Below the pieces are notes generated by a model. It worked only from the letters and a program-made list of their open reading frames with translations. It ran no database searches and was not told where the DNA came from. The position numbers and the translations under genes were made by a program. Below, one piece after another: positions 55,314 to 63,545 of a stretch of 64,000 nt of DNA. Position 1 is the first letter of the stretch. The number at the start of each line of letters is the position of its first letter. Source of the stretch: an uncultured Prevotella sp. (lineage in GTDB: Bacteria > Bacteroidota > Bacteroidia > Bacteroidales > Bacteroidaceae); NCBI GenBank assembly GCA_937895845.1, contig CALBLK010000078.1:42297-106296 (forward strand). The letters are read 5' to 3'.

Positions 55314-57020
55314 TTATTTCGTCAGCTGGGCGTTGTTGTCCTTGTACGCCGGGTTCTGGACAAGCATGGGGTTACGCTTGATTTCGGCGCGCGAGTAAGG
55401 ATAGTAGGCAATGTTGGGGTCGGCCAGCCTGATGCGGATGGCGGCTGTGTTGCTGGTGTGCTTCTTGATGGCCTCGTTCACCAGGCGGCTGTTGTTGCCG
55501 TCGCGTCGGGCCATGCGCACCAGGTCGAACCAGCGCTTGCCCTCGAACATCAGTTCGCGCTGGCGCTCGTCGAACACCAGCTCCTCCATGGCTGCCTTCG
55601 AAGTGTTGTAGTCGGCGTACTTCAGCGTGTCGCTCACGGTGGCTGATGTTGCGTTGCGGGCGCGCTTGTTCACGGCGTTCACCATGGCGAAGGCATCCTC
55701 GAAGTTATCCTCGCCAAGCAACACCTCGGCCTCGGCCTTCATCAGTATGATGTCGGTGAGGCGGTAGAAGATCCAGTTGTTGTAGTTCGTCTGCTGCATT
55801 GTCTCGCTTGCCTGCACCTTGGCCTCTGTGGTGATGTTCTTCATGTCCAGCGAAACAGACTTGCGTCCGTACTTGCGGATGGCGAAGCGGCTTCCGCTGG
55901 CGATGATGTTCTCGTAGCCGCGGCAGTCGTTCTTGCTCAGGAACACCGTGTTCTTGTCGGTTGCCAGGTTCTCGTAGAGATGGTCGGGGGCGGCCAGATA
56001 GCCAAACTCGCCATCGTTGGTCCTGTTGCAGTAGTAGGCCGGGACAAACTCCTCCTTGTTGCTGAACTTGTTGTTGTAGTAAAGCTCGAACAGGCTCTCA
56101 AAGGAGTTGCCCGTGCCGAACACGCTGTTGTAGGCGTCTCCCCGGGCGACGTCAATGCTTGAGCCTTCGGGGCACTCGAGAATCAGGGGCACGCCGTTGA
56201 ACTGCTTTATGGTGCGCACGGCGGTGGTGCGCAGGTCAGGGTCGTTGAGCCACTCCTGGTACTGGCTTTTCTTGTAGTCGATGATTTCGTTGCAAACGTC
56301 AACGCACTTCTGGTACTCGCCGGTCCACAGGTAGAGTTCGGCCAGAATGGCGCGGATGCTCCACCGGGTGATGCGGCTGCTGTTCTCATAGGACTTGCTG
56401 TTGTTGTCCAGGTAGTAGCGGCGCACGGCGTCGTCCTTGCAGCCCTCTAAGTCCTCGATGAGCGCCTTGGCGATGACGTCAAGGTCTGTCGCGGGCAGTC
56501 TGTAGTCTTGGTCGTCAGTCAGACTCGGCTCAAAGGTGAATGGCACGGCGCGGAACGTCTTGGCCAGCGTGAAGTAGCAGATGGCACGGATGGCCTTGGC
56601 CTCGGCGATGTTGGCCTTCATCTCGCCCTCCTTGTAGTTAGGGTCTTTCTCGCTCACGCCCGGAGCGTAGTGGATGAACGTGTTGCAGTAGTTGATGGTC
56701 TTGTACACTTCGCCCCACTCGCAAATCTCGTTGTCGGGCTGGAGGTTCTCCTTGAGAATGTCCTGGAGCCACATGGGCGGGTTGGTGCCGGCCTTGGTCT
56801 CATCCGAGCGGACTTCGCCCCACAGGACAATGCGGCGAAGGCACTCCTTGCTGCCCAGGGCGTCATAGCAGCTCATCAGCATACTGGTGGCGTCGTCTTT
56901 CTCCGTCCAGTAGTCTTCGAGCACAATTTCGTTTTGTGGCTTGATTTCGAGGAAGTCTCCGCACGAGCTCAGCGCGGCCGCTCCCAATCCTACCATAATA
57001 TATTGCTTGATTGATTTCAT
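55314..57020 (-). CDS. SusD/RagB-family outer-membrane lipoprotein (first pair)
   Basis: A 568-residue lipoprotein (MKSIKQYIMVGLGAAALSSC, Cys20, then GDFLEIKPQNEIVLEDYWTEKDDATSMLMSCYDAL). Typical SusD features are the N-terminal helix after the lipid anchor, the NTFIHYAPGV segment, AEAKAIRAICYFTLAKTFRAVPFTFEP, TPR-like ITRWSIRAILAELYLWTGEYQKCVDVCNEII, and the C-terminal RQRELMFEGKRWFDLVRMARRDGN. It binds substrate above the SusC transporter encoded 24 bp upstream. It differs greatly in sequence from the second SusD of the operon, which points to two ligands or two parts of one ligand and not a recent duplication. Confidence 0.95.
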   Translation of the reverse strand: MKSIKQYIMVGLGAAALSSCGDFLEIKPQNEIVLEDYWTEKDDATSMLMSCYDALGSKECLRRIVLWGEVRSDETKAGTNPPMWLQDILKENLQPDNEICEWGEVYKTINYCNTFIHYAPGVSEKDPNYKEGEMKANIAEAKAIRAICYFTLAKTFRAVPFTFEPSLTDDQDYRLPATDLDVIAKALIEDLEGCKDDAVRRYYLDNNSKSYENSSRITRWSIRAILAELYLWTGEYQKCVDVCNEIIDYKKSQYQEWLNDPDLRTTAVRTIKQFNGVPLILECPEGSSIDVARGDAYNSVFGTGNSFESLFELYYNNKFSNKEEFVPAYYCNRTNDGEFGYLAAPDHLYENLATDKNTVFLSKNDCRGYENIIASGSRFAIRKYGRKSVSLDMKNITTEAKVQASETMQQTNYNNWIFYRLTDIILMKAEAEVLLGEDNFEDAFAMVNAVNKRARNATSATVSDTLKYADYNTSKAAMEELVFDERQRELMFEGKRWFDLVRMARRDGNNSRLVNEAIKKHTSNTAAIRIRLADPNIAYYPYSRAEIKRNPMLVQNPAYKDNNAQLTK

Positions 57021-57044
57021 ATCAGTTGTTTTTAGGTTGGGTGA

Positions 57045-60000
57045 TTAGAACTGAACGTTGATGCCTGCTGTAAACGAGCGCGAGCGCGGTGTCTGGGCGT
57101 TGTCGGTGCTCACGCCCCAGCCGCCGTAGCCCACCTCGGGGTCGGCACCCGAATACTCGGTCAGGCAGAAGAGGTTGTTGGCCGAGATGTCAATGCGAAG
57201 GCCGCTGAGGCCCAGCTTCTTCACGGTCTTGGAGGAGAAGCTGTAAGACAGCTGCGAGTAGTTCAGGCGCACGAACGATCCGTTCTCGATAAAACGGTCG
57301 CTGCCCAGGGCGTTGTAGTTCTGCGAGCCGTAGACGGCGCGCGGGATGCGCGCGTCAGACTGCCCCTCAACGCGCCAGCGCCAGTTCACGGCGCGGCTCT
57401 GGTTGTTCACCGTGTTCATGCTCTCGGCGTTCAGCCGGGCTGCGTTGATAATCTTGTTGCCATAGCGGAAGTTGAACTGGTTGTTCCAGGTCAGGCGGCC
57501 GTACTTGAGCTTGAATCCGAATCCGCCGGTAATCTTGGGAAGTGAGGAGCCCAGGTAGACAATGTCAAGCTCGTCGATTGTCCCGTCGTGGTTTATGTCC
57601 TCATACATGGCGTCGCCACCCTTGAATTCGTAGTTGCTCTTGCCATAGCGGAAGGTCATGGGGATGGGCCGCCCGCGGTGGTCAAAGATAACGTTGCCGT
57701 TCTCGTCGCGCGCCACAGGCGCGTTGGGCCCGCTCACCTTGGCCACTTCCTCCTCGGACCATTCGGTGTACTGGTAGACACCCTTGTAGCGGAAGCCGTA
57801 GATGCTGCCCATCGGGCGGTTGAGCGCCACGCGGGTCATGTAGTTGCCGTTAACGCCGGTCCACTCCTTGGTCAGCGAAGCCAGGTAGGTGGCGTCCATC
57901 TCCTTCAGCTTGTTCTGGTTGTTGGCAAAGGTCACGTTGAAATCCACGCCAAACTTGCCGGCCTTGACAATGTCGTTGCCGTTGATGTTGAACTCCCAGC
58001 CTACATTGTCCATGCGCCCTCCGTTGTACCAGTTCAGGCTGCTGTAGCCCGAAGAGGTGGGGATGCTCCAGCCGCTGATAAGCAGGTCGCGGGTCATCTG
58101 CTTGTAAACCTCCACGTTACCCGTGAGCTTCTCGTCAAAGAAGCCGAAGTCGATACCCAGGTTATAGGTCTCTTTCTCTTCCCATTTCAGATTCTTCAGC
58201 TGGATGTTGTTGGGCTTGGTGCCGCCGTTGCCCAAATAGCCGGTTCCGCTGCCATAGCGGCTCAGGAACAGGTACTCGCTGCCCGGCTGCTTGCCCACGA
58301 TGCCCCAGCCCGGACGGACAGAGAGCATTGACACGAAAGGCAGGGCCTTCTTGAACCACGGCTCGTCGCTGATGTTCCAGCGCAGTGACACGGCCGGAAA
58401 GTTACCCCAACGCTGGTCGGGGCCGAACTTGGTGCTGCCGTCGCGGCGCACGGAGAAGTCAACCATGTAGCGGCCCTTGAAGGCGTAGTGGGCGGAGTAG
58501 GTCAGGTAGACGCTGCGCCACTGGCCGCTGCTGGTGCTCATGCTCTTGATGGGGGCTGAGGCCGATGGGCTGTCAATCGTGCCCGATGGAAGGCGGTAGG
58601 TCTCCGTGGTCTGGTAGCTGGAGGTTCCGCTGTTCACCTGTCCGCGGAGCATCATCATCAGCGAGTGGTCGGTGTTGCTGAAATGCGGGACGTAGGTCAG
58701 CGTGTGGGTCGTTGAGATGCCCAGCGACTTGCTGCTGCTCGAGGTGGCCTGGTTGGGGCTGCCCTCAAACCAGCCCTGCGTGTTGAGCGAGGACGGGCGG
58801 AACTTGTCATTGTATTCGTTGTTGATGTCGAACATGATCTTGCCCTCGTAGTCCAGGCGCGTCTTGTCATTGTCTGTCCCCAGCAGCTTGTAGTTGATTT
58901 TGAACTCCGGCTGAATCTTGTAGGTCGACTGGTGGTTCTTGGCCAGGTTGGCCACCGCGATGGGATTCTCCAGGTTGTACTGGTCGGCCAGTTCCGACGA
59001 GTATCCGGGCTGGATGTTGTAGTAGCGGTCGGTGTCGTTGCCATTCTCGTCCTCCTCGTAGATAGACAGGTTAGGCATGCGCTTGTAGGCGATGCCCAGC
59101 AGGTCGCTGTAATTCTTCTGGTTCTTGGTGTAGGTGAACGAGAGGTTCGACTCAAACTTGATTCTTGTGCTCACAAAGTAGTCGAGCGCCACGCGGGTGG
59201 TGAAGCGGTCAAGCACCTGCTTGATGATAGAGCCGGTCTCGTGGTCGTAGCCGGCGCCGATGCGGAAGTTCGCTTTCTCGCCGCCGCCCGAGATGGACAC
59301 ATAGTGGTTCTGGCGCCATCCGGTCTGCTTCACAGCCTTCACCCAGTCTGTGTTGTCATCAAACATCCGGGCCTCGCTGAACTCGGTGGGGTTGAGATAG
59401 TTCAGCTCCTTGATGTTGCTTGCCGCATCGCTCAGGTTCTGGTTGAAGAACTCCTCTTTGAGCAGCATGGTGTACTCGTCGCCGTTCAGCATCTTCATGC
59501 CCTCGGGCTGGTGGGTCGCTGTGACACGCAGTGAGTAGGTCACCTTGGTCTTGCCGCGCGCGCCGCGCTTGGTCTTGATTTCAATCACACCGTTGGCGCC
59601 CTGGCTGCCCCAGATGGCCGTAGCGGCGGCATCCTTCAGCACCGAGATGCTCTCGATGTCGTCGGGGTTGACGTTGAGCAGCTCGGCAAACTTCTCATCG
59701 TTCATGCTCGACACGTCGATGGTCTGGCTCTGGTCTTTCTCAAACACGTTTCCGTCGACCACAATCAGCGGCTCGGCGTTGCCGGTGAGCGAGGACACGC
59801 CGCGCAGGCGCATCGATGTGCCGGCGCCCAGGTTGCCGCTGTTGGCCACGATGTCCAGACCGGCGATACGGCCCTGGAGAGCCTCGTCAATCGTGGTGAT
59901 GGCCAGTCCCTCGAACTCCTTGGTGCTGATGGTCTGGCGCGATGTTGACACCTCGCGCTCGGGGATGGCCAGCCCGGAGCCTTGGGTCCTCCGCTTCGAT

Positions 60001-60356
60001 TTCACCACCACCTCCTTGATCTGGGTGGCGTCAACGAGGTTGATGCGGTACGAGGTCTTGTTGATGGGGAGTGTCTGTGTCTTGTAGCCCACAAACGAAA
60101 CCCTCAGCTTGTTCTTGGGGTTCTTCAGCTTGAAGGAGAAGTTTCCGTTGAAGTCCGTGGTACAGGCGGCCACGATACGTCCGGCGGCGTCAATCTCCAC
60201 CACGTTGGCCATCATCACCGGCCCCATCGTGTCATACACGTGCCCGCTGATGATCTGGCCCGCTTGCTGTGCAAAGGCTGTGCCCGCTGCCAGCAGGCAG
60301 CCAAGGGCCGCTGCTGTCAGACGCTTTGCGTATCTGTTGTTGATTGTATGTTCCAT
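57045..60356 (-). CDS. SusC/RagA-family TonB-dependent outer-membrane transporter (first pair)
   Basis: A 1,103-residue transporter: signal peptide (TAAALGCLLAAGTAFA), carboxypeptidase-regulatory-like domain (IISGHVYDTMGPVMMANVVEID), linker with VVVKSKRRTQG, plug (TTIDEALQGRIAGLDIVANSGNLGAGTSMRLRGVSSLTGNAEPLIVVDGN; ISVLKDAAATAIWGSQGANGVIEIKTKRG) and a 22-stranded barrel ending RSFTAGINVQF. The KDAAATAIWGSQGANG stretch is a SusC-family hallmark. It imports an unknown ligand with TonB energy and pairs with the SusD 24 bp downstream. Only 43 bp separate it from the FAS1 lipoprotein gene before it, so all share one promoter. Confidence 0.96.
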   Translation of the reverse strand: MEHTINNRYAKRLTAAALGCLLAAGTAFAQQAGQIISGHVYDTMGPVMMANVVEIDAAGRIVAACTTDFNGNFSFKLKNPKNKLRVSFVGYKTQTLPINKTSYRINLVDATQIKEVVVKSKRRTQGSGLAIPEREVSTSRQTISTKEFEGLAITTIDEALQGRIAGLDIVANSGNLGAGTSMRLRGVSSLTGNAEPLIVVDGNVFEKDQSQTIDVSSMNDEKFAELLNVNPDDIESISVLKDAAATAIWGSQGANGVIEIKTKRGARGKTKVTYSLRVTATHQPEGMKMLNGDEYTMLLKEEFFNQNLSDAASNIKELNYLNPTEFSEARMFDDNTDWVKAVKQTGWRQNHYVSISGGGEKANFRIGAGYDHETGSIIKQVLDRFTTRVALDYFVSTRIKFESNLSFTYTKNQKNYSDLLGIAYKRMPNLSIYEEDENGNDTDRYYNIQPGYSSELADQYNLENPIAVANLAKNHQSTYKIQPEFKINYKLLGTDNDKTRLDYEGKIMFDINNEYNDKFRPSSLNTQGWFEGSPNQATSSSSKSLGISTTHTLTYVPHFSNTDHSLMMMLRGQVNSGTSSYQTTETYRLPSGTIDSPSASAPIKSMSTSSGQWRSVYLTYSAHYAFKGRYMVDFSVRRDGSTKFGPDQRWGNFPAVSLRWNISDEPWFKKALPFVSMLSVRPGWGIVGKQPGSEYLFLSRYGSGTGYLGNGGTKPNNIQLKNLKWEEKETYNLGIDFGFFDEKLTGNVEVYKQMTRDLLISGWSIPTSSGYSSLNWYNGGRMDNVGWEFNINGNDIVKAGKFGVDFNVTFANNQNKLKEMDATYLASLTKEWTGVNGNYMTRVALNRPMGSIYGFRYKGVYQYTEWSEEEVAKVSGPNAPVARDENGNVIFDHRGRPIPMTFRYGKSNYEFKGGDAMYEDINHDGTIDELDIVYLGSSLPKITGGFGFKLKYGRLTWNNQFNFRYGNKIINAARLNAESMNTVNNQSRAVNWRWRVEGQSDARIPRAVYGSQNYNALGSDRFIENGSFVRLNYSQLSYSFSSKTVKKLGLSGLRIDISANNLFCLTEYSGADPEVGYGGWGVSTDNAQTPRSRSFTAGINVQF

Positions 60357-60399
60357 AAAATGATATTGTTGTTTTGGGTCTTTAGTAACTGTGGTGCGC

Positions 60400-62973
60400 T
60401 CAATGCTTCCTGGCTGCCCTCTTCGGACGTCCGTTCTGCTTGTCCCAGTACAGCAGCGGGCCGCTTATGAGATGTACCACGGCCGAGGAGTTGGTCTCGA
60501 TGTCGCTGGCATCCTTGGCGTCCTTTCCCGGATAGATGTACTCGCGGGCGAAGCGGTTGTAGAGCTCTTCGTTGGTCTTCAGGACCTTGCGCTCGTTGTC
60601 CTGCTTGTCCTTGATGGTGATGTTGTTCTCGTCCGCGGTAACGCTAAGGCGCGCGAAGCCACCCGTCTTGCTGTCAATCATGGCCGTCTCGTAGTCTGAA
60701 CTCTCGTTCTGCGCGCCGATAATCAGTGCGTTGTCCTGGATGTGATACTTCACGAAGTTCACCAGCCTTGTTGAGTCGGTGGTCACGTCGGCACCGCTCT
60801 CTTTCATCTGCTCGTACACGTCGGGGTCAATCAGCTGGCCGCTGCTGATCAGCTCGCGGATGGACTCGTTGGTTGGCACATAGACCGTGTACTGGTAGCT
60901 GTTGAACGTGTTGATGTAGTTGTCACCGCAGGTCTTCTCCTTGTAGTTGTTCTCAATCAGCCCCGACGCCTCCAGCAGGCGGCCGAACTCCTCGAACTCG
61001 GGGGTGTTGTCAATGATGTTCTTCACACTCTGGCGTGTGCCAAGGATGGGCTCCTGGTCAATGATATAGGTCTTTCCGTTCTGCTGGTTGTACACGTTGG
61101 TCACGGGAATCTGCTTCAGCTCGTCGTTCATCTGGTAGGTGCCCTCCACCGTCATGCCGTTCTTTCCCTGGCCGGCGTTGCTCACCTTGATGATAGAGTT
61201 GCCCATGGTGCGGTAGTACCTGTGGCCGTCGGACACGTCGCCCACCACGATATGGTCTTTCAGCAGGAACTCAAGGCGGCGGCTCAGCCCCCAGCTGCCA
61301 CTGATCACGTCGATGGAGTCGCCCACAGCCTCGCTGATGGGGTCATACTTGTGTACCGAGGCGTAAGGCTCCTTGGTGGCGTCGTTCCAGTGGAATCGCA
61401 GCATCTCCAGCTCGCTCTTGGCGTAGGAGCAGGGGTCGACATACTGCAGTACGGCATTGCTGCTCGGCACAAACAGGCTGTACTCAGAGGTCAGCGAGTT
61501 GAGCAGCGCGTCGTAGCGCTTGCTGTTGATGATAGACCAGAGTATCTTGTAGTTGTCATTGAACACAATGACGGGGAACATCACGCTGACAAACGAAGTG
61601 GGGGCGAACACCTTGTTGGTTAGGTATATGGCGCCGTTGTTGCCCAGAAACACCGAGTCGACATCGCCCTCGCTGATGTTCATCGGGTCGTTCGACTTGT
61701 TGAGCATGGTGGCAAACTTGCTCGGCACGCACGACATCAGGTATTTCTGCATGTTGTTGTTGATCAGCTCGGCCACCACGTTGTTGGGGACGTTCTCCCA
61801 CTTGCCGTAGCGCTCGCTCAGCACCTTGCCCTCGCCGTTGTTCCAGTAGTTCTCGAGTGCCTGGTTGCTTGGCACGAGCATCAGTCCCATGTTGCGCTGA
61901 AGCTCAACTTCGGGGGTGGTGTTGGTGCCTGAGTAAAACTGGTTCCATCCCGGGTCAAAGGACAGCAGCTCGGCCGGGTCAATCACCGTTCCGTCGGCTG
62001 CGGTGTTGTAGGTTGCCCCGCCCTGCGACCATTCGGAGAAGAACCGCTTCTGGTATGCCTTCTCCGCCGGCCAGTTCAGGCCTAGCTTGATCGAGGCTTC
62101 CTCGCTGGAATCGGGTGCGCAGAAGCGTTCCAGCAGCTTGTTCCAGTCGCTCATCTGGGGCTTGGTCCTGATAATCTCCGCCATGTTGTCAAGCGGTGTC
62201 ATCACCTCCTCCGTGCGGTCAATGAAGCCGTTGGAGCAGCGGATGTCCTCCTCGACCACCTTGAGGCCGTTGACGCTGGCCTGGCCCGACTGGCGGTTTG
62301 TCTTGTGGTTGTACAGGAAGTTGTAGTCGTCGTTGGTGATTTTGTTGTTGGCAAGGAAGTTCTCCATGAAATGTATCATGGGCGTATAGGTCAGATCCTT
62401 GAAACAGTACACGTACGGGAGGCTCTTCAGGTGCTTCCAGTACTTGTTGTCCGGCATCTCCTGCGGTGTCAGCTTGGGCACGCTGTCATACGGACTGAGG
62501 GCGGAGAGGCGGCGCATGGCCACGCCTTTCACGTTGCCCTCTGTGTTGCAGAGGTAGTTCAGCTGGTAGCTGTTGTTGATCATGGCGCCAAACAGCAGCA
62601 TCCTCTTCTGGGCCTCGGTGAGGTCTGCGTAGGAGCGGACACCCCATTTGTTGCTGGCGTAAAAGCGGCTGTAAGCATCGTCATCGGCGGCAAAGAGCGT
62701 TTTCGAACCCGTCTTGTCCAAGACAGACCGGTAGCCCAGGTCGTCGATGATTTTCGCCATGTTGGTGTAATTCCCATGTTCGGCCAGATAGCTGTAGATG
62801 GAGCTGCCCCAGTTGTCGGGGGTGCGCTCATCTAAGTCATACTCCGAGCACGAGCTGAGGCTGGCCATTCCTGTGAGTGCCGCGGCGCCGGCGCAAAGCC
62901 ATAGCCTGGTCTTTCTCGTGAATGACATACTGCTTCGCATCAGCGAATAATACTTGGTCATCATCATAGACAT
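60400..62973 (-). CDS. Large FAS1-repeat lipoprotein, first gene of the FAS1/SusCD operon
   Basis: An 857-residue lipoprotein. From ATG 62973 the lipobox Cys is residue 42 (GMASLSSC, then SEYDLDERTPDNWGSS); shorter starts at 62961 or 62928 give more usual signal lengths. Four or five FAS1-like units are visible: YTNMAKIIDDLGYRSVLDKTGSKTLFAADDDAYSRFY; DNMAEIIRTKPQMSDWNKLLERFC with LMLVPSNQALENYW; YDALLNSLTSEYSLFVPSSNAVLQYVDP; and FEEFGRLLEASGLIENN with YQYTVYVPTNESIRELISSG, ending NSSAVVHLISGPLLYWD. The repeated FVPSN/FVPTN-type boxes are the FAS1 signature. The protein is likely anchored on the outer surface next to the SusCD complexes; adhesion, ligand capture or complex stabilisation are possible roles. 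Confidence 0.85.
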   Translation of the reverse strand: MSMMMTKYYSLMRSSMSFTRKTRLWLCAGAAALTGMASLSSCSEYDLDERTPDNWGSSIYSYLAEHGNYTNMAKIIDDLGYRSVLDKTGSKTLFAADDDAYSRFYASNKWGVRSYADLTEAQKRMLLFGAMINNSYQLNYLCNTEGNVKGVAMRRLSALSPYDSVPKLTPQEMPDNKYWKHLKSLPYVYCFKDLTYTPMIHFMENFLANNKITNDDYNFLYNHKTNRQSGQASVNGLKVVEEDIRCSNGFIDRTEEVMTPLDNMAEIIRTKPQMSDWNKLLERFCAPDSSEEASIKLGLNWPAEKAYQKRFFSEWSQGGATYNTAADGTVIDPAELLSFDPGWNQFYSGTNTTPEVELQRNMGLMLVPSNQALENYWNNGEGKVLSERYGKWENVPNNVVAELINNNMQKYLMSCVPSKFATMLNKSNDPMNISEGDVDSVFLGNNGAIYLTNKVFAPTSFVSVMFPVIVFNDNYKILWSIINSKRYDALLNSLTSEYSLFVPSSNAVLQYVDPCSYAKSELEMLRFHWNDATKEPYASVHKYDPISEAVGDSIDVISGSWGLSRRLEFLLKDHIVVGDVSDGHRYYRTMGNSIIKVSNAGQGKNGMTVEGTYQMNDELKQIPVTNVYNQQNGKTYIIDQEPILGTRQSVKNIIDNTPEFEEFGRLLEASGLIENNYKEKTCGDNYINTFNSYQYTVYVPTNESIRELISSGQLIDPDVYEQMKESGADVTTDSTRLVNFVKYHIQDNALIIGAQNESSDYETAMIDSKTGGFARLSVTADENNITIKDKQDNERKVLKTNEELYNRFAREYIYPGKDAKDASDIETNSSAVVHLISGPLLYWDKQNGRPKRAARKH

Positions 62974-63022
62974 TTGGTTAGTTATTTTTGAATTTATTGT
63001 CTGTCGCTTTAGGTTTCGAGGA

Positions 63023-63030
63023 CAAAATTA
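63023..63030 (-). promoter_or_regulatory. Putative -7 box (TAATTTTG) for the FAS1/SusCD operon
   Basis: On the minus strand TAATTTTG matches TAnnTTTG and lies 49 bp upstream of the first ATG (62973). The seven genes downstream have gaps of 13-46 bp without terminators, so this is the only visible promoter of the operon. Confidence 0.65.
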
Positions 63031-63361
63031 CATTTATTATATAATTGGCGTTTTCAATATAGTATTTGCTTCTTCTCTTTTTGTCACATCGATTATCGTA
63101 TATGTCTCATTTCTTTTTCTGTTTGTTTCATCGTGCTGTTTTGTGAAGTGCATAAATCCCTGTTACACAATGTTTTTTAGATTATTTAATACGATGTTTG
63201 GTAAAATTGTAAAAAATGGTTTTCGCCGTGTTAAATTTTGCTTTGCCTTGCAGCGTCCTTGGTTGCATTTTTAAGGCTTTCCCCGCGGCCTGCCTGGCGC
63301 TTAGGGTAGGGCGCTGTCTGTCCCGAAGAAGAAAGTGATACTTATGGCTGTTAAGCCCGAT

Positions 63362-63376
63362 GGCCGATTTGGGTCA
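63362..63376 (+). repeat. Copy of the GATTTGGG repeat motif
   Basis: TGGCCGATTTGGGTC, preceded by AAGCCCGA, in the intergenic region downstream of the tRNA terminator. It is related to the copies at 30135, 39688 and 46479. Confidence 0.4.
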
Positions 63377-63400
63377 ATGGAGTGGTGGTTCCAGAGAAGG

Positions 63401-63427
63401 AAAAAGCGGCCTCTTGCGAGAACCGCC
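63401..63427 (-). terminator. Intrinsic terminator downstream of tRNA-Phe
   Basis: On the minus strand GCGGTTCT and AGAGGCCGC form an 8-bp stem with one bulge and a short loop, followed by TTTTT. It starts about 20 bp after the tRNA 3' end. Confidence 0.7.
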
Positions 63428-63447
63428 CTAATGAAAGGAGGAGTGGG

Positions 63448-63520
63448 TGGTACCACCAGGAACCGAGCCGGGGACACAAGGATTTTCAGTCCTTTGCTCT
63501 ACCAACTGAGCTATGGCTCC
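63448..63520 (-). tRNA. tRNA-Phe (anticodon GAA) with deviations in acceptor and T arms
   Basis: The 73-nt minus-strand gene folds as a cloverleaf: acceptor GGAGCCA, D stem GCTC/GAGC with an AGTTGGTA loop, anticodon stem AAGGA/TCCTT with loop CTGAAAA (anticodon GAA), T stem CCCGG/CCTGG and discriminator A. The 3' CCA is not encoded directly. Oddities are an A-A mismatch at 3:70, a G-U at 4:69, a C-T mismatch in the T stem, and a T loop CTCGGTT in which the nearly universal T54 and A58 are C and G. It has its own terminator, so it may be expressed, but a decaying extra copy is possible. Confidence 0.85.
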
Positions 63521-63545
63521 ATGTATTTCCCTGTCTCCTTGTCGC

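Larger units (their letters stand above)
62974..63447. other. 474-bp intergenic region: operon promoter, AT-rich leader, tRNA terminator and repeat motif
   Basis: The first half is AT-rich DNA upstream of the FAS1/SusCD operon. The second half holds the GATTTGGG repeat motif near 63362 and the terminator of the tRNA gene. No protein gene is supported. Confidence 0.55.
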
